Assembly (NCBI RefSeq): GCF_022965805.1
Contig: NW_027331289.1
Coordinates: 288,174-352,173, forward strand
Reading direction: 5' to 3'
DNA length: 64,000 nt
From: Primulina eburnea
Lineage: Eukaryota; Streptophyta; Magnoliopsida; Lamiales; Gesneriaceae
A program made the translations under genes and the position numbers. The notes under the pieces are model-generated. The model worked only from the letters and a program-made list of their open reading frames with translations, ran no database searches and was not told the origin of the DNA. Positions 32,022 through 44,652 of this stretch are shown here, one piece after another. Every line of letters begins with the position of its first letter. The first letter of the stretch is position 1.

Positions 32022-33599
32022 AACTCCCCCAAACTTAAGATTTTGCTAGTCCCGAGCAAAATAAAACAACAAAAACAAACAAACAAACAAATAAGTCATG
32101 AAATATTTTAAAGAACTTGGCCTCAATATAAATTCAAAATCCACCATGCATTTACAATTCAAATCAATTCAACCACTTGTTCATCCAGATAAAATCATAT
32201 GATTGGTTCGTTCTCTAACTTCAAATCTCTCAACCATGTTTCAAATCATTATCAATTGATTTCAAATTTTTACAAACACATATCACAAGGTCTTTTTCGG
32301 TAAAAATTGGGTTCAAAGCAATATTCATTCAAGAAATGGATACCCAATAAATATTTGATGCAATGAGGTGTGTGAAAAATTGATCAAAATTCTTATTCAA
32401 TGACAGTGTCTATCGATTATCCATAGGCTAGATCCTCCCAATCACTCTCCACTAGTATATTGGACAACTATGATTAGGTTAATAGGATTTTCAATGGTTA
32501 TAATGTTAGGCCTCGGTTCATGGCTACAAATAAAGTTTAGGAGCTCAAATAAGGGAGTTCTTTTGATCTCCAATTTTTTTTTTCTTTTTCTTTATTCATC
32601 TCATCTCTTTTTCTCCCCTTTTTCTCCAATCTTCAACAATGTATCATTATTCATTTTTTCTTTTGTAGGAGAAAATCAATTTCTTTCGAATTCTTACTCC
32701 CTTGAGAAGGTAGGAATTAATTGTATAAGATATTCAAAAGGTTGGTAATTGTGGGATTCTTGAAAAAAATATTTGAATGGGGGTCTTTTACACATATTTA
32801 CGTGTGCCATTAAAATTCATATAAGCTCAAAGAGGTGACAAATGATAAATTAATTTATTTGGTAGCTTGAACGGCTCAATCGATCCAAAAATCACCTAAA
32901 TCATTCCTAAATCATAATTTGTCCGTATTTCGCCTCAAGTGATGTTTGGATAGTTCTAGACAAAATCTCAATTCACCATCAAAAATTAGAATCTAATCAT
33001 CGTGAAAATGGTGTCTCAATGCATCAACCAAATACATATATATTCAAAAAGAAATGTGCTTGGCTTCCAAGGAATTTCAAAAACACAACTCTTTTCTCTT
33101 ATAGGCTCAAAAGGGCTTCAAATGAATGTTTATGAATAATATACATGGCCCAAATAAACTCAAAGATTGCCTCAATCATTTATGTGTTTGCAAAAATTTT
33201 ATTTCAATGTCAAATAAAAATCACAAAGTTTTATAGAAATTTTAAGTATCAAACTCACCAAATCTCATGATAATTCTCTAAATTTTTCAAAGTTGGTCAA
33301 TTACATGAATTTAATGCATGACATTTCTTTTTCATAAAAATATTTTCATCATTGGCCAATTCATTAAAAATTTCATGACTAAAATACTACAAACACACAA
33401 AATAAATCAAAAATTTAAACACACAAAAATACACTAAATAAATAAACCCAGGAAAACAAATAAAAACTCCAAATAAAATAAAATAAAACACAAACCAAAT
33501 AAAATAAAATAAATCTCGCCCAAACTTAAACATGTGCATCGTCCTTGATGTGAATAAGCATGATAAATAGGAAAATACACATACACTGGGCAACGACCG
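32022..33599 (-). other. Athila-1 polypurine tract and AT-rich 3' spacer
   Basis: Noncoding sequence between the third ORF and the 3' LTR. The polypurine tract is at 32022-32033. The remainder (about 1.55 kb) is AT-rich with homopolymer runs and no credible ORF. Long 3' spacers are normal for Athila elements. Confidence 0.8.
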
Positions 33600-34772
33600 T
33601 CAGTGGTCATTGCCATCATCCTCGTCGTCGTCATCATGGTGGGGTGGTTGAAACTCTGGCGGGTGGTAGACAGGTGGCCACTGTGGAGGAGGTGGAAATG
33701 GATGTCCAGAAGTGGAAGCAGATGGAAATTGCTGAGCCAAGGCCGATGTGAAATCCATCATGTACCCCATGAATGTATCGGTCCTATACCGAAAAGCATC
33801 CATCTCTTGGCGTTGTACCCGCATATCCTCTTCCAACTGATTCAACCTATTTCTCCTATGCCTTTGCTGCGGCTGTGGCTCTTGAGCTTGGGCTTGGTCA
33901 CGTCTCTCTGTAGCTCTCCGATTGAATTCCCTTTCAGCTCTACGTGCTGCAGCTTGGTCATTTCTGACTCCCATAAATGCCTGAGCTATCACAATAGGAT
34001 TTTTCGGCTTCAGAACTTCTTCATTCGGAGCCCAAGTCACTCCCGCATGTTGGCACAATATGGTGATGAGAGAGGGGTAGAGAAGTCCACTCGGAGAGTT
34101 ACCTCTTCCATAGTCGAGAATGGAATTTTGAAGCAATTGACCGAGATCAACTGTCTTTCCTGTCATAATGCAAAATGTGAGGATGGCCCTCTCATTAATG
34201 ACAGTAGTGGTGTGTTCGGTTGGCTTTATCCTAGCAGCAATGAATGAATACCAATTTTTAGCAACAGTCTTCAGATCAGACTTTGCTAGGCTCAAGTGCA
34301 CATCGTCCCTCATTCGCCATTCGGCTCCCTGTATACATATTGTTTGAAGAACATTGTTATAATCAACATGCTCATTTCTGTATTCTTCATACTCGTCGTG
34401 CATGATTTGAGGGAAGCCATATATCGTGTTGATTGTATGTGCATCATATGCTACCTGTTTACCTCGAACAAAAACTGTCAATCGATCATACCTAACCTTA
34501 AGGTTAGCGTAGAACTCTCTAACCAGTGATATGACAGCATCCTATGGCTGTCTGCCAAATTCTTCCCACTGTCTAGCAGTAAGCATCCTCCCAATTTCAG
34601 TATCAGGGAAGCTCATATCAAATCCTCTCTCCTTGATAATGCTTCTATTCAAAATCTTCCCATATTGTTCTTCCGCCCTCTCATCATAAAACCGACTCGC
34701 ATCATAGTTCACCCTTGATGATGATGAAGCACCCTTTGATGTCTTTCTTTTTAGTGGCATTTTGTCGAACAC
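33600..34772 (-). pseudogene. Athila third ORF (env-position ORF), one internal stop
   Basis: A single frame of 391 codons, from an ATG at about 34761 (MPLKRKTSKGASSSS) to the stop at 33600, broken by one in-frame TAG at 34542-34544. Visible features are a basic Ser-rich N-terminus, a globular middle (NTIYGFPQIMHDEYEEY, WYSFIAARIKPTEHTTTV, GLLYPSLITILCQHAGV), an Arg/Gln-rich probable coiled coil (ERRDQAQAQEPQPQQRHRRN), and a Pro/His-rich then acidic tail (DDDDEDDGNDH). Similar proteins in plants are annotated as putative plant transposon proteins. It occupies the env position of Athila, but I see no signal peptide or transmembrane segment, so an envelope function is not supported. The real role is unknown. 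Confidence 0.8.
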
Positions 34773-35870
34773 CTTCTCAACACAACTTTAATTCAACTCA
34801 CTTCTCAAAATACAAGATTATTGCAATCCACCAAACTACTACTTCACAATATTCACACTTGAACAATGTACACAATAATCAATCAACAATATTCCCAAAA
34901 TCAACAGTATGCTTCACAAAATGAATAATTTCCTTCCTTAACAACAAATTTCGAATTTAGCAACAAATTTGCTAGAATTTGCTCACCTTGGGTTTGTTGA
35001 ATTGTTTCTTGAAGAACAAAAACAAAGTTGTGTTCAAATTCTTGAATAAATTTTGAATCCCTTTTTTCAACCCTAGGTTGGATTTTTGAATTTGATGGAA
35101 ATAAATGAGGTATTTGATGGAATGTGTGAAGATTTGTAAGTTGTAGTGATGAATTTGTTGAAAGAAGAACAAAGATTTGGTGTATGAGTTGTGTTTGGAG
35201 TAGGGATTTTCGAAAATATGGAAGTGGGTGTTCTTGAGAGTGTGTTTCGGTAATGGAAGAGAATGCCCGATTGTTTGTTAAAAAGGTGTTACCGCGGGTG
35301 CGGTAGTGTAAGCACCGCGGGTGCGGTGTCATTTCGAACAAGCAGCGCGGGTGCGGTAGTGTAGGCAGCGCGGGTGCGCTCTTGTCTCGGCAGTTTAGCG
35401 CAGGGGCGGTAGCAGTAGGCAGCGCGGGTGCGCTATGTGTTCGGCAGCTACGCGCATTTCTCCATAATGCACGACCGCGGGTGCGCTAGTGTAAGCACCG
35501 CAGGTGCGGTAGTGCTGCGGCACTCCTAGCGCGGGGGCGCTTTATTTGTGCTGCGGGTGCACTCCTGCTTCGAATTTTCTTGAATTTGTAATGCACCTCA
35601 AGCATAGGTGCAGTGCACATGAGACTGTAAGGGCGCTCCTGTTTTATCAAAATATTTTCTTCTCAACTTTTCAGTCCTGAAAAGAAAACAATTGAAAATC
35701 ATTAAATTTGGGAAGATAAAATCACACATTATATCTAAAAAATACAAAAACACAATAACATGATACAAAAATAAAATCAACCCCAAAATCAAAATGCAAA
35801 ATAAACAAAAAATTTGGGTTGCCTCCCAATTAGCGCTTGGTTTAACGTCATCAGCCTGACTTTCATCAGT
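34773..35870 (-). promoter_or_regulatory. Athila-1 spacer with internal copy of the U3 palindrome array
   Basis: Lies between the pol stop and the third ORF. An array at 35290-35570 contains ACCGCACCCGCGGT (coding strand) at 35290-35303 and 35313-35326. The covarying variant AGCGCACCCGCGCT is at 35367-35380 and 35421-35434, with further partial copies. Forty consecutive bases (35290-35329) equal 31675-31714 of the LTR. Downstream toward the ORF the sequence is CT/A-rich, like a plant 5' UTR, and contains AAG|GTGAGC near 34985 as a possible splice donor. I see no convincing TATA box. An internal promoter for the third ORF is a hypothesis. Confidence 0.55.
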
Positions 35871-38800
35871 CTACTTTGGTTCTCGCAGTGGGATGTTGTC
35901 CATGTGTCGCACTTCATTGCCAAAGTAATGTTTGACCCTCTGACCATTGACTTTGAATGTCTCGCCATTTTTGCATTTTAGTTCAATTGCACCATGTGGG
36001 TACACTTTTTCTACTGTAAATGGGCCAGACCATCTGGATTTTAACTTACCAGGAAACAACCTCAGTCGAGAATTGAATAATAACACATGTTGTCCTGCTT
36101 CAAATTCTCGTCGAAGAATCTGCTTGTCGTGCCATCTCTTAATATTTTCTTTGTATATCTTGGCATTCTCGTATGCATCATTCCTGAATTCTTCCATCTC
36201 ATTCAACTGCAACAGTCGTTGCTCGCTCGATGCTCCCATATCAAAATTTAGCTTTTTGATAGCCCAAAATGCCTTGTGCTCCAGTTCCAAAGGTAAATGA
36301 CAAGCTTTCCCAAAGACCAACCTATAAGGTGACATCCCGATAGGTGTCTTGTATGCAGTCCTGTATGCCCTTAAAGCGTCATCTAGCTTGATTGCCCAGT
36401 CCTTTCGGTTTGTCTTCACTGTATTTTCTAATATTTGCTTTATCTCCCGGTTGGATATCTCTGCTTGCCCATTAGCTTGCGGGTGGTATGCCAGTGTCAC
36501 CCTGTGCTTCACATCATACTTGGCCAATAGTGAATTAAAAATTTTGTTACAGAAATGTGTAGCTTCATCACTGATAATGGCTCTAGGCGTTCCAAATCTC
36601 GTGAAGATGTTCCTGTGGACAAACTTAACAACAACTCGAGCATCATTAGTTTTGGTGGCAATTGCTTCCACCCACTTTGACACATAATCAACAGCAAGTA
36701 AAATGTAAGATTGACCAAAAGAGGATGGGAATGGACCCATAAAGTCAATACCCCAGACATCAAAAAGTTCCACCTCCAAAATATTTGTTAGTGGTAATTC
36801 ATGTCATCTAGAAATATTGCCAACTCTTTGGCATTTATCACATGACTTTACTAAGGTATAGCTGTCTTTAAACAAACTGGGCCAATAAAAACCCGATTGC
36901 AATACCTTAGCCGCTGTTCGTGACGCTCCAAAGTGTCCACCATAAAGTGAGGAATGACATTGCTCTAGAATTATACCCGCTTCTTCCTCAGTTACACATC
37001 GTCTGATTATCTGATCAGCGCATCTCTTAAACAAGAACGGATCGTCCCACAGGTAAAACTTAGCATCATGAAGAAATTTCTTCTTTTGATGATACGTTAA
37101 ATCTGAAGGCAATTCTCCTGCAGCAAGAAAATTAGCTATATCTGCAAACCACGGATATGTAACACTTACCTTGAAAAGTTGCTCATCTGGGAATGACTCG
37201 TTGATAGCTCCACCTTCAGTTCGTTCTTCCAGCTCTAGTCGTGACAGGTGATCAGCCACCTGGTTCTCACAACCTTTCTTATCTTTGACTTCAAAGTCAA
37301 ATTCTTGAAGTAGGAGTATCCATCGTATCAATCTGGGCTTTGCATCCTTTTTGGCAAACAAGTAACCAAGAGCTGCATGGTCAGTGAAAACCGTTACCTT
37401 TGTGCCAATGAGATATGTTCTGAATTTGTCGAATGCAAACACCACTGCTAACATCTCTTTCTCAGTAGTAGTATAATTCTGTTGGGCTGCATTGAGTGTA
37501 CGACTTGCATAATAGATGGCTTTAAACATCTTGTCTCGCCTTTGTCCCAATGCTGCTCCTACAGCATAGTCGCTAGCATCGCACATGAGCTCAAAGGGCT
37601 CTTTCCAATCAGGTACTATCATGATGGGTGCTGAAATTAGTGCTGCCTTGATCTTGTTAAATGCCTGCAAGCAATCATCATCAAAAATAAATGTCGAATC
37701 TTTCTCTAACAAATTACATAAAGGTCTTGTAATTTTAGAAAAATCTTTAATATAACGACGATAAAACCCGGCATGTCCCAAGAAGCTTCTGATTCCTTTC
37801 ACATTTTTCGGCGGTGGAAAATTTTCAATTGCCACAACTTTGGCCCTGTCAACTTCTATTCCTTTAGCTGAAATTTTGTGGCCAAGCACAATACCTTCGG
37901 GAACCATGAAGTGCATTTTTCCCAATTCAGAACTAGATTCTTAGCCTGACATCTCTGCAAAACAAGCATTAAATTTTGCAAACAATGATCAAAAGATGTA
38001 CCAAATACAGAAATGTCATCCATAAAAACCTCCATTATTTCCTCAACCATGTCAGAAAATATGGCCATCATACACCTCTGAAACGTAGCAGGTGCATTGC
38101 ATAGTCCAAATGGCATTCTCCTGAAAGCAAATGTACCGTAAGGGCAAGTGAAGGTAGTCTTCTCCTGATCCTCCGGTGCTATGACAATCTGATTGTAACC
38201 TGAATAACCATCTAGAAAGCAATAATAATGATAACCACCAACTCTATCAAGCATCTGGTCAATAAATGGAAGTGGGAAATGATCTTTCCTAGTAGCATCA
38301 TTCAATTTCCTGTAGTCTATGCATACTCGCCAACCAGTCACTGGACGAGTTGAAATCAATTCATTGTTCTCATTTTTCACTACAGTTATTCCTCCCTTCT
38401 TAGGCACTACTTGTACTGGTGAAACCCATGAGCTATCAGATATAGCATAAATAACACCAGCATTTAACAATTTTAACACGTCAGCCCTCACGACCTCTTT
38501 CATTGCAGGATTAAGCCTTCTCTGATGATCAACATAAGGTGAATATGATTCCTGCATCAAAATTTTATGCATACAAACAGTAGGGCTAATTCCCCTTATA
38601 TCAGCAATTGTCCATCCCAGAGCAGATTTAAATTCTCTCAACACCCTCAACAATTTTTCTTTTTCAGTACAAGTAAGAAAAGAAGAGATGATTACCGGAT
38701 ATGTTGAATTTTCACCTAAAAATGCATAACAGAGGTGACTTGGAAGTTCCTTCAATTCAGGGGATACTTTTGGTACCTCTATAATTGCATCTTCAAGTAG

Positions 38801-40314
38801 TTCTACATTATGCACATCAATTTTTTCTTTAGGCAATGTATCGAGAGCAAGTAACTCCTCTTGCACTTCCCAATCATCTTCATCCAATATAGACGCCGAT
38901 TCCAACAAGCATCTTTCCAAAGAATCTTTCGTCAATCTACCTGCACCAACATGAGATACACATGAATCAATTACATCAATACTATTACAAGTACTTACCT
39001 CATTTGGTTCCTTGATTGTGTTGTAGATGTTGAACATGACTTCTTCTCCACCTACTCTCAATGTAATCTCACCCTTGTGCACATCGATCAAAGCTTTTGC
39101 AGTGGCCAAAAATGGCCTTCCAAAGATAAGTGGGGTGTCCTGATCTTCTTCCATATCTAGAATGACAAAATCAGCAGGAAATATAAATTTGTCTACCTTT
39201 ACCAGAACATCCTCCACTATACCCCGTGGATATGTAAGTGATCTATCCGCCAGCTGCAGGGTAATAGTGCTAGGCTTCACCTCGCCAAGCTCTAAAGTCG
39301 TGTAAATGGAAAAAGGCATTAAATTAATACTGGCACCCAAATCACATAAAGCTTTATTTATTCTAGAACCACCAATAACACAAGGGATAGTAAAACTCCC
39401 TGGATCTTTGAGTTTCTGTGGTAGTTTCCTTTGAAGTATGGCGCTACACTCTTCTGTCAATTTCACTGTCTCAAACTCATGCAACTTTCTCTTCTTTGAC
39501 ATCACATCTTTTATGAACTTTGCATAGTTTGGCATTTGCTCTAAAGCATCAGCAAATGGAATGTTGATGTGAATCTTCTTGAAGATCTCCAAAAATTTGG
39601 CAAATTGCTCATCCAATTTCTTCTTTTTAAACCTCTGCGGATATGGAAGTATTGGCTGAAATACCGGAGGTTGTTCAACTTCAGCTTCAGATTTGGAACC
39701 CTCAGTTTCGACTTCTTCAACAGTTACCTCCTTTTCATCCTTATCATTGGAATTTTTACCATCAAGTTCTTTTCCACTCCTCAAAGTTACTGCCTTGCAC
39801 TGCTCTTTTGGGTTCACCTCTGTGTTACTGGGAAATTGCCCCTTGTTCTGATCTTTTAGAGCGTTGGCCAACTGTCCGATTTGCATTTCCAAAGATTTCA
39901 TTGTGGCACCCATGTTTCCCATGTGAGTCTCCATATTGTCAAGACGAGATTCAGTTCTCGCCATCCTTTTTCCAGACTCAGCAACAAATGTACCTACCAA
40001 ATCTTCAAATGAAGGCTTTCCCTCTCCCTTTGATGTATTGAACCCCGGTGGAGGATTCAACACATTCTTATTATTAGCATATGAAAAATTTTCATGATTT
40101 CTCAAACCAGGATGATACGTGTTAGAGGGAGGGTTACCTCGATATCCTCCGTATCCACCAAAATTCCTATTGTTGATATAATGAGCCTCATCAGGAATAT
40201 GTGGTTCTTCGGTGACAACAGATGCATTTTCAACCTCTGATGAACTAGCCTTGTTCATTGCTGCAATTTGAGTTGTTAAAGCTGAAACTTGAGCTGTGAG
40301 TGATGTAATAGGAT
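35871..40314 (-). pseudogene. Athila-1 pol: protease, RT, RNase H, integrase (broken)
   Basis: Three consecutive frames cover pol. 37856-40258 has the gag-pol linker, protease (CDLGASINLMP near 39340), and RT (RVCIDYRKLNDATRKDHFPLPF; FMDD near 38010-38020). After a one-base frameshift near 37912, 36804-37925 completes RT and encodes RNase H (CDASDYAVGAALGQ, FTDHAALGYLF, ADHLSRL) and the integrase HHCC region (HSSLYGGHFGASRT ... CDKCQRVGN). A TGA near 36806 interrupts the frame. 35871-36779 holds the integrase core ([34 protein letters not shown]) and C-terminus. The breaks are few and simple, in line with the low LTR divergence. Confidence 0.92.
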
Positions 40315-41124
40315 CTATGGCATAAATTCCAGCTTGCTTTTCACTCCTGATCTTTCAGTCGGCCACTGATAACTGTTAATGGTCATCTGTTCAAGCAAAT
40401 CATATGCTTGATCGGGTGATTTGGCAAATATCGTGCCACCAGCTGCTGCATAAACAGTGCCTCTTGTCTGTCCATTCAAACCATTGTAAAATAATTCAAT
40501 CTGTACCCAATCTTCAAAACCATGGTTTGGACATCTCCTCAACAATTCCTTATATCTTTCCCATGCCTCATATAGTTGCTCAAAATCAGTCTGCCTAAAA
40601 GTACTTATCTCGATTTTTAACTGTGCAGACTTTGCAGGTGGGAAATATTTTGCAAGAAACTTAGTTGCTAAATCCTGCCAGGTAGTGATACTCCCCAAAG
40701 GAAGCGATTGGAGCCATCCTCTTGCTTGGTCCCTAAGAGAAAAAGGAAACAAACGCAATCGAATTATATCATCAGAAACACCATTTATTTTTACCGTGTC
40801 AGTAATTTCAAGGAATGTTCTGAGATGTAAATGAGGATCTGCAGTAGCGGCTCCTCCAAACTGATTCTGTTGAACCATGTTTATCAATGCAGGTTTGAGC
40901 TCAAAGTTGTTTGCATTAATCGTTCCTCGTGCTATACCAGAATAATGAGCATTCAATACTGGCCTAAAATGATCTCTGATGGGTATTGCAGGGGGTGGAT
41001 TTTCATTGTCTCTGTTTTCAGCCATTGCTAGAATCTCTTCTCTTCTTGCCTTTCTTAACCTTCTTGCGGTTCTTTCAATCTCAGGATCAAAGATAAGCAA
41101 GTCAAGATTTTGCGATCTTCGCAT
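40315..41124 (-). pseudogene. Athila-1 gag N-terminal part
   Basis: Starts MRRSQNLDLLIFDPEIERTA, about 140 bp after the primer-binding site. It carries a retrotransposon gag domain (IRLRLFPFSLRDQARGWLQSLP ... WQDLATKFLAKYFPP ... LYEAWERYKELLRRCPNHGF), the hallmark of Athila/Ogre-type gag. A one-base shift within an A-run at about 40340 diverts the frame into a stop at 40315. The natural continuation into protease and RT runs in the neighbouring frame from about 40339 downward. A programmed frameshift at the A-run cannot be excluded, but a simple deletion is more likely. Confidence 0.9.
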
Positions 41125-41241
41125 GCACTGTCAAACAAAAACAATAAACAAATCAGTGTTTAATGTAGTATAATAAAAATAGCTCTAAATTAAAATCTAG
41201 ACTAATTGGTAACAATACTAATATAAATTCAAATTTTACAC

Positions 41242-41259
41242 TCCCCGGCAACGGCGCCA
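41242..41259 (-). other. Athila-1 primer-binding site (tRNA-Asp type)
   Basis: TGGCGCCGTTGCCGGGGA on the minus strand, six bases from the 5' LTR. It is the primer-binding site characteristic of Athila elements and differs from the tRNA-Met sites of all other elements here. Confidence 0.92.
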
Positions 41260-41265
41260 AAAACT

Positions 41266-42658
41266 TGTTGCGTGTTTTCTTTAATGCTCGCAAGCGCACG
41301 GCGTCAAGTTATAGTAAAATGTAATTATGAGTACAAGTATCGATCCCACGAGGAATGTAATTTCTAAATTTATATTAATGCTTGTAATTAGAATAGTCTC
41401 GATTTTATTTAGAATAATCAAATAACAGATTTGTTCGTATCAATGACTGAATTGTAAATAAATTTAATTTTAATACCAAATAGAGTTGAATAACAATGGA
41501 ATAAAAGATCTAGAGGTCCGATTTCACGCAACTATCCACCATGTGTTATTTTGTGTAGCTATATTATAATTGTCCTTCTTATTCATTAACCAAGAATTAC
41601 ATAATTATCTACTCCCTCTCTCGAGTGCTAAGTAGATACTAATTATCTAACAAAGGATTGCAACGTCTCCGTCAACAATCGATAATTAAATAACACAACA
41701 AGCGCTAAATTCTTTTAATGGATTCCATAGCAATATATGTGCTCTCGAACTATATAAATACCATCGATGTATTTTTCCCTTTCTTGATTATAAATTCCCT
41801 TTTTCAAGTGATAATTTATAAACATACAAATCATTCAAGATATGGCCAATAAAATGAAAGCATTAAGATTGGAAAAACACAAATGAACAATAAAGACAAC
41901 TTATATAGCATAAATCATGAGTCTCAACACATGGTTTCTAGTTTTGTTCCATCATTCCTCTAGAATTAAGATTTAGTTCATAATAATAAAAATAAAACAA
42001 CAACACATAAACATTAAACAAGACATATCAAAATAAGAGTAAAAATAAAGAAAGAACTTAGAACAAGAGTTTTGGAGTGTATGAAGCTTTTGCCCAAAGA
42101 TGTGCAAGAACTTGTTGATGATGATCTTCTTGATCTTAAATCTTCTTCCTTGTAGCCTCCACCCTTTTCCTAGCTTCTCTCCATACCCTAGATGATGAAA
42201 AAGAGATCCCTTTTATAGTCTAGACAAGATATCCCACGTAGCACACCATTCTCCCCTCCTTTTCCTCAAAGTCTACAAAGTTTCACAATTTCCGGAGGAA
42301 TGTTTGTGCATGACCGCGGGTGCGGTAGTGTAAGCACCGCGGGTGCGGTGTCTTTTCGCCAAAAATTCTGTTGCTGCATAGGTGACACCGCGGGTGCGGC
42401 ACTTGCATGACCGCGGGTGCGGTCATGCCTCGGCAGTTGGCGCGGGTGCGGTAGCATAGGCAGCGCGGGTGCACTGTTGCTTCGTGTATCTTTGTACTTT
42501 GCACCTTCTAATTCATCACTATATCACTCCAAACTCTCATTTCTAAGCTTCCAAACTACAATAACAAAAACAACAACATATCAAATAAAACCTGCTCAAG
42601 AATCACAAAATTCCAAGTTAAAAACAAGTAATAAAAGTACAATAAATTGCACTTATCA
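41266..42658 (-). repeat. Athila-1 5' LTR (1393 bp)
   Basis: The upstream LTR of Athila-1, nearly identical to 30628-32021 (about eight differences including one indel). It carries the palindrome array at about 42306-42471 and the TATA box at 42209-42218. An ORF beginning at 42417 on the plus strand runs out of this LTR into GypsyB pol. That is a fortuitous junction, not a gene start. Confidence 0.94.
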
Positions 42659-42663
42659 ATACT

Positions 42664-44549
42664 GTGACGCATCTCACAGAGGGTTAGGGTGTGTTCTTAT
42701 GCAGCGAGGGCACGTGATAGCGTACGCCTCTAGACAGCTGAAGCCGGACGAGACTCGTTACCCGATTCATGATCTTGAATTGGCGGCGATTGTCTTTGCA
42801 CTCAAGATCTGGCGTCATTATCTGTATGGCGAGAAATTTGAGATCTATTCCGATCATAAGAGCCTGAAGTACCTCTTTTCTCAGTCAGAGTTGAACATGA
42901 GGCAGCGACGATGGCTTGATCTGCTGAAAGATTTTGATTGCGAGATCAAGTACTATCCAGGAAAGTTGAATGCAGCGGCAGACGCCTTGAGTCGAAAGGT
43001 ATGTGCTCTTTCCTTATCGACTGTAGGTGTATCGAATTTAGTAGAGGATTGTTGCTTGTCTGGGTTGACATTTGATACAGATAGTAGACCGTTGCGACTT
43101 GCTGTGATTCAGATTGAGCCAGACTTGATTATGAGGATCAAAGAAGCGCAGAGAACCGATCCGAGCGTTCAGAAATCGATTGATATGGTCAGAGCTGGTC
43201 ATATATCAGAGTATCAGGTTAGAGATTCTGTTCTGTATGTGAATAACCGCTTAGTAGTGCCAGAGATTTCAGATTTGAGACGACAGATCATGTCGGAGGC
43301 ACACTGTAGTCGGTTCAGCATTCATCCTGGTGGCAGGAAGATGTACAATGACTTGAAGACGCAATTCTGGTGGAAGCAGATGAAGACAGATATTGCAGAA
43401 TTTGTGTCTAAATGTTTGAATTGCCAGCAGGTGGAGGCAGAAAGAAAGAAGCCCGGAGGTTTACTTCAGAGTTTGTCTGTTCCTGAATGGAAATGGGATC
43501 ACATTTCCATGGACTTCGTGACGAAGTTACCTCGATCTTCGCGGGGTTGTGACGCGATTTGGGTTGTGATAGACAGACTGACCAAATCAGCGTGCTTTAT
43601 TCCGTACAGAATGACCTATCGACACGAGCAGATGGCAGAGTTGTATGTCAAAGAGGTCGTCAGATTGCACGGTGTGCCGAAGTCGATCGTATCAGATCGG
43701 GATCCACGATTCACTTCTCACTTCTGGCACAGCTTGCAGCAGACTTTGGGTACGACTTTACACCTGAGCACTGCTTATCATCCTCAGACGGACGGACAGT
43801 CAGAGCGGACTATCCAGACTTTAGAGGACATGCTGAGAGCTGTAGTACTAGACTTTGGTACTAGTTGGCAAGATTCATTGCCGTTGTGTGAGTTTTCATA
43901 CAACAACAGCTATCAGACTAGCATTGAGATGGCACCGTTCGAAGCTTTATACGGAAAGAAGTGCAGATCTCCGTTGTACTGGGATGATATCTCTGAGGTA
44001 CCAGAGTTAGGGCCTGATATGATCCGTGAGATGACCGAGAAAGTGAAGGTCATTCAGAGGAGAATGAAGACAGCACAGGATAGACAAGCGAAATACGCCA
44101 ATGTCAGACGCAGACCGTTGGTATTTGAGCAGGGAGACAGAGTATTTTTGAAGATTTCACCTTTCAGAGGCGTTGTCAGATTTGGCAAGCGAGGAAAGTT
44201 GTCTCCTAGATACGTCAGTCCGTATGAGATTCTTGAGAAGATTGGTGATAGAGCATACAGACTTGCTCTTCCTCCTTCATTGTCCGGTATACATGACGTT
44301 TTTCATGTATCAATGTTGCGCAGATACATGCCGGATGATTCTCATGTCATTCAACTTGACGAAGCTGAGCTAGATCAGACTCTGAGCTATGTTGAAAGAC
44401 CGATACGAATTCTTGATTGGAAGGAGAAACAACTCCGAACCAAGACCATTCCGCTTGTGAAGGTGCAATGGAGTCGTCATGGCATCGAGGAAGCAACTTG
44501 GGAGACGGAATCTGATATGAGACAGAGACATCCCGAGCTATTCAGTTGA
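42664..44549 (+). pseudogene. GypsyB pol: RNase H, integrase and chromodomain-like end
   Basis: An open frame from the Athila-1 junction to the natural stop. RNase H has [25 protein letters not shown] and ADALSRK. Integrase has a zinc-binding HHCC region ([10 protein letters not shown] ... [10 protein letters not shown]) and core ([29 protein letters not shown]). The tail ([35 protein letters not shown]) resembles the chromodomain-like C-terminus of Del/Tekay elements. It joins 30627 in frame after removal of Athila-1 and one ATACT. The stop is followed by about 100 bp with GACGAAAT and a polypurine tract (AGAGGGGGAGAAA, 44640-44652) just before the 3' LTR. Confidence 0.93.
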
Positions 44550-44652
44550 TGTAAGTATTTGGCTAGTTTGATTTTAATATTTCTGTATATGCTTGCATTA
44601 GTAGAATGGCATGCGATTTCGAGGACGAAATCATTTCTTAGAGGGGGAGAAA

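Larger units (their letters stand above)
30628..42658 (-). mobile_element. Athila-1, full-length Athila-type Ty3/Gypsy element
   Basis: A 12,031 bp element on the minus strand with LTRs of 1394 and 1393 bp, and the target duplication ATACT at 30623-30627 and 42659-42663. Its primer-binding site matches tRNA-Asp, as is usual for Athila. Order on the minus strand is 5' LTR, gag, pol, a long spacer with GC-rich repeats, a third ORF, AT-rich spacer, polypurine tract and 3' LTR. The LTRs differ at about eight positions by eye (about 0.6%). Frameshifts near 40340 and 37912 and stop codons near 36806 and 34542 mean this copy cannot encode all its proteins intact. Confidence 0.95.

Noticed and set aside
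33600..34772. Calling the Athila third ORF a retroviral envelope gene
   Set aside because: Position fits, but no signal peptide, cleavage site or transmembrane helix is visible, so only the position is reported.
42417..42663. N-terminal extension of the plus-strand ORF that runs into GypsyB pol
   Set aside because: This part is antisense Athila LTR sequence. The junction at 42659-42663 is the target duplication, so the fusion is accidental.
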